A stretch of DNA of 64,000 bases from positions 8,196,501 through 8,260,500 of the forward strand of contig JASJZC010000002.1 in the NCBI GenBank assembly GCA_037178855.1. The letters run 5' to 3'. This document shows, piece after piece, positions 38,500-49,551 of this stretch (positions are counted from its first letter, which is position 1; each line of letters opens with the position of its first letter). Position numbers and translations under genes: made by a program. The stretch is from Oscheius sp. JU75 (Eukaryota; Nematoda; Chromadorea; Rhabditida; Rhabditidae). The notes under the pieces are model-generated. The model was not told the origin of the DNA. It ran no database searches and worked only from the letters and a program-made list of their open reading frames with translations.

Positions 38500-40573
38500 A
38501 TGCTGCGCTCGTTGGCAGTCCTCTTCCTCCTGGTCCCTTCTACACTGACTGCTTCTTGTGGAGGCTCCGGCATCCCATTCCGGTTCGAGGTTCTCCCTTC
38601 TGGAACTCCAGTACTTGGATGCGGCACTCCTCAATGTTTCGGAGCTGATGCTGGAGGAAGGAGTATCCTCCATGACTCGAGATTCAATCCCGGAGCTGAT
38701 GGGGAAGATGGCTTCTTCCGAGAAGGAGACATGCAGAGGATCCGTTCTCGTTTCGATAGAGCTCCTGCTCAACAAGCCGAGTGTCCTTCAGGCTTTGACT
38801 CGACCACTTGCTCCAATCCGTTAACTTGGGTTGGAGGATTTCTTTCATCTTCTGATGGAAGGTACTGTCCCTCTGTCTCTATGTCTCTATGTCTCTACGT
38901 CTCTATGTATTTCTCTCCCTCTTTCTGTCTCTGTCTCTCAGTCTCTCTGAACACCCTCTTCTGTAACTCAGTCTATTATCTCTATGTGTCTCTCTGTCTC
39001 TCAGTCTCTCTGATCATCCTCTTTCAGTCTCCGTCTCCAGTGCTGCCACTACCAGGGGCTCCGGTTCGGAGCCGAAGTCGGCCGGCCTATCGTCCACGCC
39101 GGAGAAGTTTACAGCGGAGGTAGTTTCTCTGTCTCTAGCAGAAAATTCAAAAAACTCAGGAGAAGTTCTTCGCGACGGTCGTCAAACCGGCTTCGATTTG
39201 ATTTCGAACATCAAGAAAATCGAGAGTCAGGATGGATCGTAAGTGAAAGTGACCAAATTTGATTGGGCGCGAAATTGTAATAATGCAGCTACGTGACAGT
39301 GACAGAAACAGGGACAGTGATTCTTTCCGTTTTCAGTGCCACATACGAGCTGACTGTCACCCGTATGAACTGTCTACCCGATGCTCCTGAGACCACCAAT
39401 GATGGTATTTGACCCCATTCCAAGGTTCAGTGACTCTTACAGTATCCCTCGACTCCCAAAACGATATCAGCAGAATCTTGGACAAGGTCGGCGAGGTCCA
39501 GCAGCATCCCCAGGAAACCCAGTTGGCTGGCAACAGCATTGGAGACTCTGCCGATACTTACTCCGACAAGGCTCCCGCCAGTGATGCCACCGGATATGTG
39601 ACTCCTCCTTCAGCCGATCCTGCTCTCCCTGGAGCTCCGGCCGACCAATATGTCCAGGTTGGAGAACAGGTCATCCCTGTCACTCAAGCCGGTTACTACT
39701 ACCCTGTAGCTTCGGGAATTCCGGCCTGTTTTACGGCTGATACTCTAGTTGATACTCCTGCTGGAAAGAAGAGAATGGATGAGCTTGAGATTGGAGATCT
39801 GGTCCTGACTTCGGAGAACAATGCGGTCAGTTTTCTTGAGATTAGAGTGACAGTGCCAGTTACAGTATTCCTTCACTCCTGTAGAGAGCTTCCTCCACAG
39901 ACTTCCCAAGACTGTAGCCTCATTCATTCATCTGAAGACGGATAAAACTCATCTGAAGCTGACTCCTCAACATTATATTTACAAGGTGGGTCAGAACTCT
40001 CTCTCTCTCTCTCTCTGTTCTCTGTCTCTTTATCTTTCCGTCTCATTGTCTCTCTATTGTGAACTCAGGTTGATTGCAACGATTCTTCCATTAGCGACCT
40101 TGTCTACGCTGAAGATCTCCACATTGGCGACTGCATTTTTGAGGCTGCCTACGATGATGATGAGGGTTTGCTTTCCTGGTCTCACAGATACGATCTCGAC
40201 TTACAGCTCTCCACGTTTCTGTAATCCGCTTCAGATCTGTGGTTAGGGAGCGCGGAGTCTACGCTCCGATGACCGCTACTGGAGATCTGTTTGTCAACAA
40301 CGTCTATGCTTCCTGTCACAATGTTGTTAAGACGAACACCCTGTCACAGACCTTCTTGTCGATGGCTACAAAATTCCAGGAGAAGGTGGGTATTATCAGA
40401 GAGACAGAAGGACAGAGGGACAAAGATACAGAGAGATAGAGGGACAGAGAAACAAAGAGGCGAGACCGAACTTTCAGATGCGATTCTGGTTCGGTGACTC
40501 TGAAGGACATTTACCACCAACCGCCGAATTCTTCCTTCATATGGCCGAGCATATCATTCCACTCAAAATCTAA
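38500..40573 (+). CDS. warthog (hedgehog-related) protein with C-terminal Hint domain
   Basis: Exons 38500-38861, 39028-39119, 39160-39238, 39337-39404, then from about 39425 to 39825, 39866-39985, 40069-40165, 40207-40385 and 40478-40573; about 500 aa. Signal peptide LAVLFLLVPSTLTAS. Wart domain: SGIPFRFEVLPSGTPVLGCG, TWVGGFLSSSDGS, LQCCHYQGL, VYSGGEVLRDGRQTGFDLIS, YELTVTRMNC. A Pro/acidic linker follows. The Hint domain starts at IPACFTADTLVDTPAG (catalytic Cys after Ala), with FTPVESFLHRLP, LKLTPQHYIY (processing His), GVYAPMTATGDLFVNNVYAS and CHN. Known role: Hint autocleaves at Cys, releasing the N-terminal signal domain, in hedgehog relatives with sterol attachment; the nematode adduct is unknown. 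One problem: GTATTT at 39405 to the next in-frame exon is only 20 bp, too short for an intron (see findings). AATAAA near 40615. Confidence 0.92.
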
Positions 40574-40685
40574 GAAGACTAGATATAGAACGGGACAGTG
40601 CAATCTAATAATAATAATAAAACTTTATAATTTCTACCAATCAGGAAGTGGAGAAGAGCGATCTCTATTATGGGTCTTGACAGTG

Positions 40686-40990
40686 CAGTACCTGTCGTTT
40701 CAGGTAGAAGAGATAGTCGAGCTCGACCTCGGCAACTCTGTCAATACTTGGAAGAGAGACTAGCAGTGGACAGAAGACAATCCGTCTCTGTCATCCAGGC
40801 CCTCGGTCATAGGGGTCCTCGTCTAGGATTCGTGTCCAGAGACGGAAAGAGCCGCTACCAAAGCCAAGATGGACACCTGGTCATTGAGAATGTCCAACTC
40901 CCATGAGGGACAGTACTCTTCTCCAAATATATTACTGAGCGCGGTGGTTTCGGGAACTCCCGCACCGGAATCTTTAAAGTGGGGATAAAC
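40686..40990 (+). pseudogene. decayed copy of the secreted Ig-like gene
   Basis: An acceptor TTTCAG precedes VELDLGNSVNTWKRD, then a stop. In a second frame comes RLGFVSRDGK and DGHLVIENVQLP; in a third, GQYSSPN and SGTPAPE. These match, in order, the 37218-37667 protein (VELDLGNTVKIWER, GHLVIENVQLSDAGLYSSPD, LPAPV). At least two frameshifts and one stop break it, so it is a pseudogene. Confidence 0.75.
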
Positions 40991-41028
40991 TGTCTCGGTC
41001 TCCCTGTCTCTCTATCTCTGTCAAGCGA

Positions 41029-41450
41029 ACTCTTTATAGATTCTTCCTTTTTGGGTACCACTTGGGCAGCTCCTTCATGGGTTCAGACCTCAGGATCATG
41101 GTCCCATACGTATACAGCTGTTCGAAGAAGTAGTAGCGCTGGGCATACTCGACGGTCATAGGGGTCTGTGCAATTCCAGACACTGTCCACTTCTTGTCCG
41201 TGGTGCATTAAACCAGATGTCTAGGCCGTTGATGTCGGATAGATGGAAGGTCCTGAAAGGGAAACTGTCACTGTCTATGTCTGTCTCTCTTTCTCGCTTT
41301 TAAGTTTGACTGGAGCCACTTCTCGACTTGTCTGCTTCTTACAGGTCTTTTGCTGCAACTTGAAAGTCACTCTGTCCTTCGCTTCTCCCTTCAGATGGTC
41401 GCCTTCTACAAGGCTCTCCAAGGTCAGCTTCTTTCAATTTTTATATTAGA
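41029..41450 (-). pseudogene. unrecognised minus-strand gene fragment with frame break
   Basis: Exon-like blocks on the minus strand read about 41425-41300 (TLESLVEGDHLKGEAKDR, then VTFKLQQKTCKKQ) and, after a TTTCAG at about 41256, TFHLSDINGLDIWF. The frame must then shift by one base to continue CTTDKKWTVSGIAQTPMTVE, YAQRYYFFEQLYTYGTMI and end PKRKNL-stop at 41029-41031. Both sides look coding, so this is a gene with one lost base (true decay or a sequence error). I do not recognise the family. Confidence 0.4.
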
Positions 41451-41953
41451 CAGTGACAGTGGACAGTAACGCTACACCCTCGTCCCCGCGTTATTTCCAT
41501 GGTAGTCAGGCTGCAGAAATGACAGCTGCCTCGCGAATCCGCCACAGACAGCAGCCATCGAAAGATGGTGTCATGCCCGATCTTCGATCCTTTCTGATTC
41601 GGATTGGTGTCTCTTGAATCTACAGCTGTGTTTCGTACAGTTCTTGAGGTTTATTGGAGTCTATATGTCCCTTTTTTCCCGGCTGGAAGAGGCAAGATGT
41701 TTTTTTTTGGAGCGATATCTATCACCGTGACTGTGTACCTGGTCAAATTTGAAGGGCACACTTCAATGCCACCTGTCACAAGCTCCAATGGTATAGTGCT
41801 GTTTTTTCTTTTGTACGCAGGCGTAAAAGCCCTGAGTACTTACCGTGTTCTGCTCTTTTTTCATTTGGTATTTGTTCGTGTGCATTTGATATATTTGCCG
41901 CAATGTCTCTCTCTCTCACCTCCGACGTTGCGGAATTAAAAGAAATCACTTCC

Positions 41954-42009
41954 AACTGCCACAATACTAACAGGGTCACCGCTGTGCTTCTGTTAGTATT
42001 GTGGCAGTT
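41954..42009. repeat. perfect 20-bp stem-loop
   Basis: AACTGCCACAATACTAACAG (41954-41973) and CTGTTAGTATTGTGGCAGTT (41990-42009) are exact reverse complements around a 16-nt loop. It could be a foldback element or a short hairpin RNA. Confidence 0.85.
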
Positions 42010-42295
42010 AATAGTCCTGACCGTTTCCTCCGTACGAGTCCCGTCTAATAACTGTTCCCAAGAGTAGAGTCATTCTTACTCTACCTCATAAACCACATAG
42101 GGAACTTGCAGCCTCGTTACAAGTTGGTGCCGGTGAGTGTTGTGACGGGTCACCACAGCCATTTTGGATGTTTTGTACACAGCCGGAGCGTGATTCAATT
42201 TTCTGCCGCGAGACGGTATGGGGGTGACACATGCGACCAAGTCCAAGCCATAAACTAAATAACTCTTTTTGATTCCAAAACAGAATTTACAGACA

Positions 42296-42330
42296 TAGTG
42301 ATGTTCTGCAAAGTTGTAGATTATGGTACG
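42296..42330. repeat. hairpin-family left arm
   Basis: GTGATGTTCTGCAAAGTTGTAG at about 42299-42320 is a good left arm; the right arm has been replaced by a CAGAGAGACAG tract. Confidence 0.6.
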
Positions 42331-43167
42331 ACCACAGAGTGATAGAGAGACAGATAGACAGAGAGATACAGGGACAGAGAGGCGGGGAGACAGGGAGACA
42401 GAGACAGGGAGATAGAAAGACAGAATGACAGAGAGACAGAGACCGGAAGTTTCACAACACAATGCACTCTCAGCAGATGTTTACCCTTATCCAAAACGCC
42501 TTCTTCCTACCAGCAATCAGGAACATTTGCACGCTCTCTCCTCTCGGCACAAACAAGCTCTATTTCCGTCTTTTGGCGCCAGCTGATCACATTCTTCTCG
42601 ACCTCATGACCGAACAGAAACCGATAAAAGAGGTTGTCCTTACAGATTGCCACCTTTCCCACACAGCAATGATTGTACCTTCGGTTAGAAGCCACAATTT
42701 CGATAATAGTCATCTGAATTGGCCGCTGCCGCCTACTTCTCCAGACGTATCTTTGATGCAGAGAGCCTATACCGCCGGCAGGAATTCTCTTCACTTCTTC
42801 AGGCGGCAGTCCGTTACAGGTATGCTCTTTTCCATACCTTATAGATTCATTCCAATAAAGCAATATCCGAAATTAGTGTCTATAAAGAACCGTTTTTGAC
42901 CGAGAAAGTTCAGCATTCAATTCCGAAACCGAACTTCTAGCGCCTAAGGATAAATTTCTCATTTTAAAGTTGTACCCGCAGAAACATGTCTTTAAACGAT
43001 CCTGGACATATTTTTTACCCGTACTATCCCGCCAAACCAAATAAGGACAAACCGTGTTGGGAGATGAGACAGTACGGAAGGAACATAATCTGAGGTCACT
43101 TTCTTCTGAAATGGGTGCGCGCCACTAGAATGGAATATTTCGGGTTGAAGGCTTGATTTTACAGACT

Positions 43168-43235
43168 TGCGATGATCTGGAAAGTTGTAAATTTTAATCT
43201 TCTCTACAGCTTTGTAGAGCATTGCAAAGCTTGAA
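43168..43235. repeat. hairpin-family copy
   Basis: GCGATGATCTGGAAAGTTGT faces CTACAGCTTTGTAGAGCATTG across TAAATTTTAATCTT. GAATCGAACG, a B-box-like remnant on the minus strand, follows at about 43364. Confidence 0.65.
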
Positions 43236-44815
43236 AATACTGTTTAGACCAGAAAAAATGACGTTTCATCCGAGCTCTACTTCCAGTCAAAACTTGAAAG
43301 GAAGTATCCCACCCGTAGCGTATCAGGAAACATGGGTCTCTTCCAATTTCCCTCGGCAAGACTGTGAATCGAACGCTACATTTCCATAAAGTGAACAACC
43401 AAAACGGTACTGACGATAGGATCCATCCGAATAGAATCTTAGAAAAGTTTACTGTTTTGATCAGACAGTCACGTGGTCTTCCCGATTGTTTCTGTCCGAC
43501 GGAGATGCCAAAACAGTCTGGCCCGAAATATTTGTAAAATGTGACGTCAAAACAGTGGGAGAGTAGATGAGAAATATGTTTTTTCAAAAATGTGTTTACT
43601 ACCTGAAAGTGCAATGTTTACAGTGGAATCTGAGGTCACTGCAGCCTGTATCTGTCTCTCTGTCTCACTGTCTCTGTCTCTCTCCAAGACTCCGTGTCTG
43701 GCCACTAGTTGTTTCTCTCCTCTCCCTCTTGTTGTCCAATTGGGGCTCCCCGCACTCTGCCGTCTCCCCTCGGGCCCTGCTCTTTCTCACTGTCCCTCAC
43801 TCGTCAGTTTGCTCATTCATCCCACACCGCTCTCACTCTCGCAACTAATAGCAAAATCCGTCTCTTTGGCGTTCGTTTAACCGTTTCTAGACTCTGGAAT
43901 TGATTAAATGTCAACGCCTAACGTTTTTTCGCCAATTTTGATGTTCTTCTCACATTCCTCTTGGGAAATCTGTTGTTTTGGGACAGCCAGATAAACACCA
44001 CTACACATGCCATAGTCCAATTCCAAATGTTTTTTTGCACTATAGAGGGTTGAGTAAACAAGTGGTGGTCATGGCCAGCAAGACTCTGCAGAATTGTGGG
44101 GGCATCCGAGAAGGGACTGTCTCTGTCTCTATGTCTCTCGTCTGAAAGTGATCCAATAAAGTTTTTTGAAGAAAAACAAAAACCATGACTGAGTTCAGTG
44201 CCTTCGAAAACGCAAGGAAACGTAAATGAAAAAATCCATCCTGGACAGGATCGGACGCGGGTCTTTAGATTATCTAGACGAAAATGCTGATCATTCGGCC
44301 AAGTATGGGCAGGTTCTTCCGAGACGGTAGAGGTGAGCCGTTACCGCGGCCTACAATGTCTCTGTCACTCCGTTCTGTCTATCTGTCTATATGTCTCTTT
44401 GTCTCTCTGTGTTTCTGTCTCTCTCTCTGATAATGAGTATCGACCACCGAATGTCGTCCTCCCTTAACTGCCCCCAAAGGATCGCATTCTCTGCCCTAAT
44501 CGCTGCTCAAACAGCCATTTTCTTGGATCTTTCCTAGCCCCGAATTGTGTCCAATTTCCCACGAAAAAAAGACCTGGCTGTGGCGGCACAGGGATAACGA
44601 ATGTCACTCTCTGGCGCTCTATATTGATTCCGGGCCCCTCCCTTAAGTTTTCATGTCCTGACTTTTTCCCCAAAGTTTCCATTTCTTTAATTGTTTACCC
44701 CCAGTCCCCATTTCACTTCAAAAATAGCCTCGTATAATGCTCCGCTGCTTCTTTTTTTAGTCACGGTCTGAAACTTATTAAGAAAAACTTAATTATTATT
44801 AATTTTCTAGACAAG

Positions 44816-45686
44816 ATGGAAGGAGAACTACTGGTCCGCTGGCAAGACTTGACCACCTTTTTGACGGACTCGAATCGGGTCAAATGGTGGAATAATCTGA
44901 TGGATGCCTATAGGCCAAGACCGTTTAGGTAGTTTTCTATTGTTTCGGACTATCGCTACTTTCAGAGGAGTCGACCACCTCCACCAGATGCTAGCCTTCT
45001 TTGATAAGTATAAGGACTGTTTGAAAGACCGCTATGCAACTGCCTTTGTGGCCTTTTTCAAAAAGTAAGTGACAGTGACAGACAGAGACAGAGACAGATA
45101 GAGAGAGAGAAAGAGTGACGGAGACAGTGACGGACAAATCTCCCTCATTTTCAGCATCGTCTACGACCCCCAGTCCGAAGACTCTGCCACAAAAAGTGCT
45201 CAAATGCTGAGGCAGTTTGCCCAGGAGACCACATTCGACTCCGAGAACTATGTTGCCGATCTGATTGTGGCATCCGGCTCCGCAACTACTGACGCTCATC
45301 TGACAGAAGGAGCTACAGGCTCGGATGATCTTCACTATGTCATCGATTTCGATATGGCGTTCCTGGCAGATCCGGCTAAGAAGTGAGTCAAATTTTTCAA
45401 CTGACTGTAACTGGACAACTTGCAGGTTCTCTGAGCATGAACTGGCTCAACGGAAAGAGTACCCGAACCTTGGCGACGAAGAATACGCCAAGCAGAGGCT
45501 GAAGGTGAGCAACTGTCACTGTCACTGTATCTCAGTCTATATTATCTGTTTCAGATGCTGAAGCTCTTCCTTCAAATTCCGAACATCTATGCAACGAAGG
45601 AGATGCGCGAGGAGCTCGAACAACGTGCCCGAACTAACATCCAGCACGAGATCCAGATGCTCGAGAAGGGCGAGCGAAAATACTGA
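44816..45686 (+). CDS. HD-superfamily (COG4339-like) protein with the HD pair lost
   Basis: Exons 44816-44928, 44966-45064, 45155-45382, 45426-45504 and 45555-45686 give 216 aa. The layout follows the predicted metal-dependent phosphohydrolase family COG4339: W-x-L at the start, a DAYRPRPFRGVDHLHQML block (family: EPHRxYHNLxHI), FFKNIVYDP (family: WFHDVVYDP), KSAQMLRQFA, VADLIVAS, IDFDMAFLADP (family LDLDLAILG), RKEYPNLGDEEY, LKLFLQIPNIYAT and LEQRARTNI. The HD dyad is KN and the HxYH cluster is gone, so the metal site cannot be normal; I infer a pseudoenzyme. Function is not known for the family in animals. TTTTCTAG at about 44803-44810, five bases before the ATG, could be a spliced-leader acceptor. 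Confidence 0.75.
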
Positions 45687-47483
45687 TTTTTCGCCTCGCC
45701 TATGCTTTTCTCTCTAGAGCTGGGTTCTCTTTCTGTCCAAGACGTGTTGTGTATCTATTCCATTTTTATGGCCTGTATTTTCATGGCTTTTCTATATGTA
45801 TGTGATCTCTCTATTTACTATTACAGAATGTCGAATAAACACCTACCAGCCGTTTTCGACGACACTGTTGACCTTCTATTAGCGGCTACGCTGCTTCATA
45901 GTCACTAAAGTCTGTCAGCAAGCCAGTGCCAGTCCCCATTCTATTCTTGTCCTTCACAGTTCCTCTCGCTTCCCGCCCATTCGTTATTTCAAACCACGTA
46001 CGTATTTTCTCGTGCACGCCAAATTTTGGCTCTCGGTTGTTCTGTTCTCGGTTTTCCCAGTTTTTCGGATCTCTGTAATTTTTATACCTTGCTCCGTTTA
46101 TTGTTTTCTTTCTCGGATAAACTTTGATAAAAAAGCATTATTGTTCGTTTCTTTTCGATTTATTTCCTCCAGAAAATCTCTTTTCTGTGATCAAAAGCTT
46201 CGAGCACGTCTTGGATAACCGCGCTTTCATCGGAACCCATTCCGATAGACATTCACTAGTCTTCTTCACTGTGACAAAACCGAAGTTCTAGAACGAATCC
46301 AAAGTTGACTTGCCATTTTATATTAATAATTACTCCGAAACGAACTCCTTATTCTCGACAGGACATTACCTGTCTACCCCTCTGAACTGCTGAAAAAGTC
46401 AGGGGAGGTTCAAAACCTTCCCATCTAGAAATTGGAAGTATCAGCGGATTCCTCGTAAAATTCTATAAGGCAATTCTTCTCATACTAGCGTTTTGGCTCT
46501 GTTTTCGGGGTCAAACAGGCGAAAAGAACTTCGGGCTACCTTAGCACTTTTAAAAGACCAGCTGCAGACGGCAGCTTCGCAGCCCTTTGGTATTGGCATA
46601 GAGTTGATCACAGGCAGCTGCGCCGCTTCCCTAGTCGCAGTTCTTTCACAGCTGGTTTGTTCAATTGATTCTTGACATGAAATGACTTGTCAGCGTTTTT
46701 GGGTATTAGTGTTGAAATGCAATTGTACGAACACCATGACACAGACGGACGGACACCGTTTTAAAGAAAAAGAAATAATAAAGAAAAATGTAGAGTAACT
46801 AAACCTGTTTTTTCGTTAGTTTTTAGTAAAGACAGTTTCATACTTCACAAAGTTATGGTTGTTTCACAGCTGATATTCGCTTACTTACTTTGGTGTTAAA
46901 TTTGCTTCATAAGAGCAAAGGAAGGGCTTATCAGCCGGGAATAAATGTAGGAAGGATAAGTATGGAATTCTTTATTTGCAAACCTGATAAAATAGTTTCC
47001 GTTACCAACTGCTGTTTAACCTTAGCCGAAACATATTGGGCAAATTGTCGAGTGTGAGTATCAAGCTCGACCATTTGTATTAGAATTTTCCCTCATCCCA
47101 TATGTGCGCACAAGCACCGCCACCTTCAAACGAACGAATACCTTCAGACCAGCAACTCACTGCCAATGCCCTATATGGCAAAAAGTCATCTCCTCCGTTT
47201 ATTCTTTCTAGTCTGATCATGTAATTAACGGTTGCTACAGAAACAAACAGCCTTCACTTTCGAAATGTTGCTCATGTTGCACCGCCCCTTCGACAAACGT
47301 CGAAAAAGTTCTGTGAGTGTCATTCACATTCACATTTTCCTGTCCGAATTTTTGAAGAACAACCTGGCCCTAATTTTAAACATAAGCTCAATAACGGCCC
47401 GGTTCCCATTCCAGGATTCAATACAAAGTAGACGATCATGTATAAACATTAAAAAACAAACATTGATAGAGGATTTCTGTGTA
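45687..47483. other. intergenic, nothing firm
   Basis: AT-rich. One short stretch after an AG at about 46519 reads RRKELRATLALLKDQLQ and GIGIELITGSCAASLVAVL before GTTTGTTC; it has coding-like composition and could be an orphan exon, but I find nothing to join it to. Confidence 0.4.
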
Positions 47484-48496
47484 CAGGGTGCCCCAAAATT
47501 AAGGTAACCGCGCGGAGCGCGCCGATATGCGGCTTTTTGTAAAGGGGCTGTTTTATTCTTTGTTTTTATTGTGTTTCTCCTTTTATTTACCATGTTTTTT
47601 GTTGTTTCAAATCGAATATGCTATCATATTCAGAATGGTCAAAGCTTCCATCCACCTCCAAAAATTCTTGCTCTTCACCAACAAGGCGTTCAGGTGATCA
47701 ACACCTCTCGTCGTCTCAAGGTGTCCAAGAAGCTCGTGTCTACTACCATTTCGATTCAGGGAGCTGGGAAGTGAAAAAGACCGTCCCGGACGAGAAAGAC
47801 CCATTTGTGTGACCACCAGGGCCAACATTAAGAATGTACGCAATCTTATCTATCGGAACCCGGTGCGTTCTATCCGAAAAATGGACAAGGACTTAGCTAT
47901 TTCCTAAGACTCTATGGCTAGAATCATGAAGAAAGACCTCAAAATGAAAGGATACAAGCAAGAAAAACGTCAGTTCTTGTCCAAAGCCAGTAGCGGTTCG
48001 ACGTACTGGATATCAAAAAAGTGTCATGGTCTTCGCTGGCATAACTTCTGATGGAAAGGCACCTCTTATCTTCGTTCCCCAAGGAATCAAGGTCAATGGA
48101 AACAACTATCCCAACATGTTGAAGACCGAAATCGTGCTATGGGCCAGGAAGCACTTCAAAAAGCGTCCCTGGTGCTTTCAACAGGATGGTGCACCGGCTC
48201 ACAAGCATAATGCCGTCCAATCTTGGTGCAAGCAGAACTTTCCCGACTTCGCTGACTTCAACCAGTGGCCTCCTTCATCTCCAGACCTCAATCCAATGAA
48301 TTACTCGGTTTGGAGTACGCTTTCCGAAACGTCTCCGAGCCTGTGTCGCTGCTGATGGAGATACTTTCGAATCTTAAGATGTTATTTTGTTTAGTTTTTT
48401 ATGGAGAATAAAACCTATACGGTCTGGTTCCCAGTTTTGCAATTTTGACGGTTTGGCGCCGCATTGTACTGGTTACCGTACTTTTGGGGCACCCTG
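47484..48496 (+). mobile_element. Tc1/mariner-family transposon, inactive (1,013 bp)
   Basis: Terminal inverted repeats of 26 bp start CAGGGTGCCCCAAAA and match at 24 of 26 positions (47484-47509 and 48471-48496). TA flanks each end (47482-47483 and 48497-48498), the expected target duplication. Inside are broken pieces of a DDE transposase: an HTH part with VINTSRRLKVSKKLVS, then TTRANIKNVRNLI and SIRKMDKDLAIS, then VMVFAGITSDGKAPLIF and CFQQDGAPAHKH...WPPSSPDLNPMNYSVW. Confidence 0.9.
47571..48352 (+). pseudogene. broken DD37D-type mariner transposase
   Basis: The catalytic core survives from 48026: VMVFAGITSDGKAPLIF, then QQDGAPAHK with the second catalytic Asp, and NPMNYSVW, where the third should be Asp but is Asn. 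The spacing between them is 37, as in DD37D elements (maT-like). The N-terminal HTH part is in other frames with a stop (after KDLAIS). The part that should carry the first catalytic Asp, between KRQFLSK and VMVFAG, is almost wholly deleted. It cannot make active transposase. Confidence 0.85.
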
Positions 48497-48559
48497 TAGT
48501 TCAGTTTATCGTTTTTTAATTCCATATTACCGACTTCTAATTGTCTTTTTTGTCCTTCT

Positions 48560-48625
48560 GAAACAGTTATTGCCTAAATTGATCGGCAAGTCAACTTTGG
48601 GTGCGTTCTAAAACATTGATAAAGG
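48560..48625 (+). repeat. dispersed repeat D, copy 1
   Basis: TTATTGCCTAAATTGATCGG then CAAGTCAACTTTGGGTGCGTTCTAAAACATTGAT. It matches 57583-57640 closely. Confidence 0.6.
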
Positions 48626-48788
48626 ATTTTTAAGTAATCCAGTCGTTCGTTCTCCTCTTCTATTATCTTTAATACCACTCCTCATTGACTTTTTTGTTCT
48701 TCAGAATTGTGCATTCACAACTTTTTTTATAACCTTTTCTATGCCCTTTCGTATACAATAATCAATCTTTGTATTTCAGTGTCTTCTC

Positions 48789-49538
48789 ATGCCTCAAACG
48801 ATTACCGAACGTCACCCAAAACTTTCAAAAAAACATGAAGCTCGCAATCCGATCACAAACGGAGGCAAGCCTTTAATGGAGGTTGAGTACGCTTACCATG
48901 TAACTAGACTGAAAGCAGACGAGGTACTGTTTCAAATAACTCGACATAATGGAATGTTATAGCCCCTAAAATATACACGATTGAAATGGCACATTGCAAA
49001 TGACAAACGTTACGACGGTGTCTTGGTTGGACTTCCCTGTGTTTTTTTCACTACGACTTTATTCAATGGAGATCTACCTGACATAAGCCCGTATCCACCA
49101 GAGGCGCCAGGTATAAAGCACAAGCGTGTGAAAGTACCTCTTAGCCAATTCAAAGACTATGACATGTGGTTGTGCGAAAAGATCAAAGAACCCCAAGTAA
49201 GATTGGTGTTAACAAAGGATAATGAAGGAAGACATTTTGAAAATGTTCGTAATATCAAAAAAATTAAAAAAGAAAACAACCCTTACCTTTGTCTTTACGA
49301 TGGAAAATGGTATTCAACGAACCGAACATTAAAAAAGAAGGAAAACTTTGTCAATTTCGTTGTTCTAACCGATTTTCCTCTAAATAATGAATGGGAATGG
49401 GATGAGGTGAAATCGAGCGGCCTTCGCGGTTTTCCATTGAGCCGTGATCAATTAGCTGAGGCAGTACGAGCACAGTGGTCTCGTCATAATCAAACCGATT
49501 TATCTCAAGAGGTTGGTAGCTTAAGAATCGGTAATTGA
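48789..49538 (+). CDS. unrecognised intracellular protein, 236 aa
   Basis: Exons 48789-48923 and 48963-49538, joined across a phase-0 intron (GTACTG...TTATAG, 39 bp). No signal peptide or membrane segment. Seen: YAYHVTRLKADEPLKYTRLK, WHIANDKRYDGVLVGLPCVF, FTTTLFNGDLPDISPYPPEA, VRLVLTKDNE, GKWYSTNRTL and FVNFVVLTDFPL. The dense aromatic and charged residues and single frame suggest a real globular domain; I have a vague memory of similar animal proteins with a VFFTTTLFNG block but no name or function. It starts 293 bases after the mariner element and converges with the doubtful minus-strand gene at 49552. Confidence 0.65.
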
Positions 49539-49551
49539 AAAGTTTCGATCC

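Larger units (their letters stand above)
41451..44815. other. intergenic with hairpins, no confident gene
   Basis: It holds a perfect stem-loop (41954-42009), hairpin-family copies (42296-42330, 43168-43235) and CAGAGAGACAG-type tracts (42330-42450, 43650-43690, 44360-44430). Open frames at 42462-42899 (+) and 42507-42863 (-) overlap; neither has a recognisable domain or clear splice context. Confidence 0.5.

Noticed and set aside
42462-42899. 145-codon open frame as a gene
   Set aside because: No domain, no splice signals in context, and a competing open frame of similar length on the other strand.
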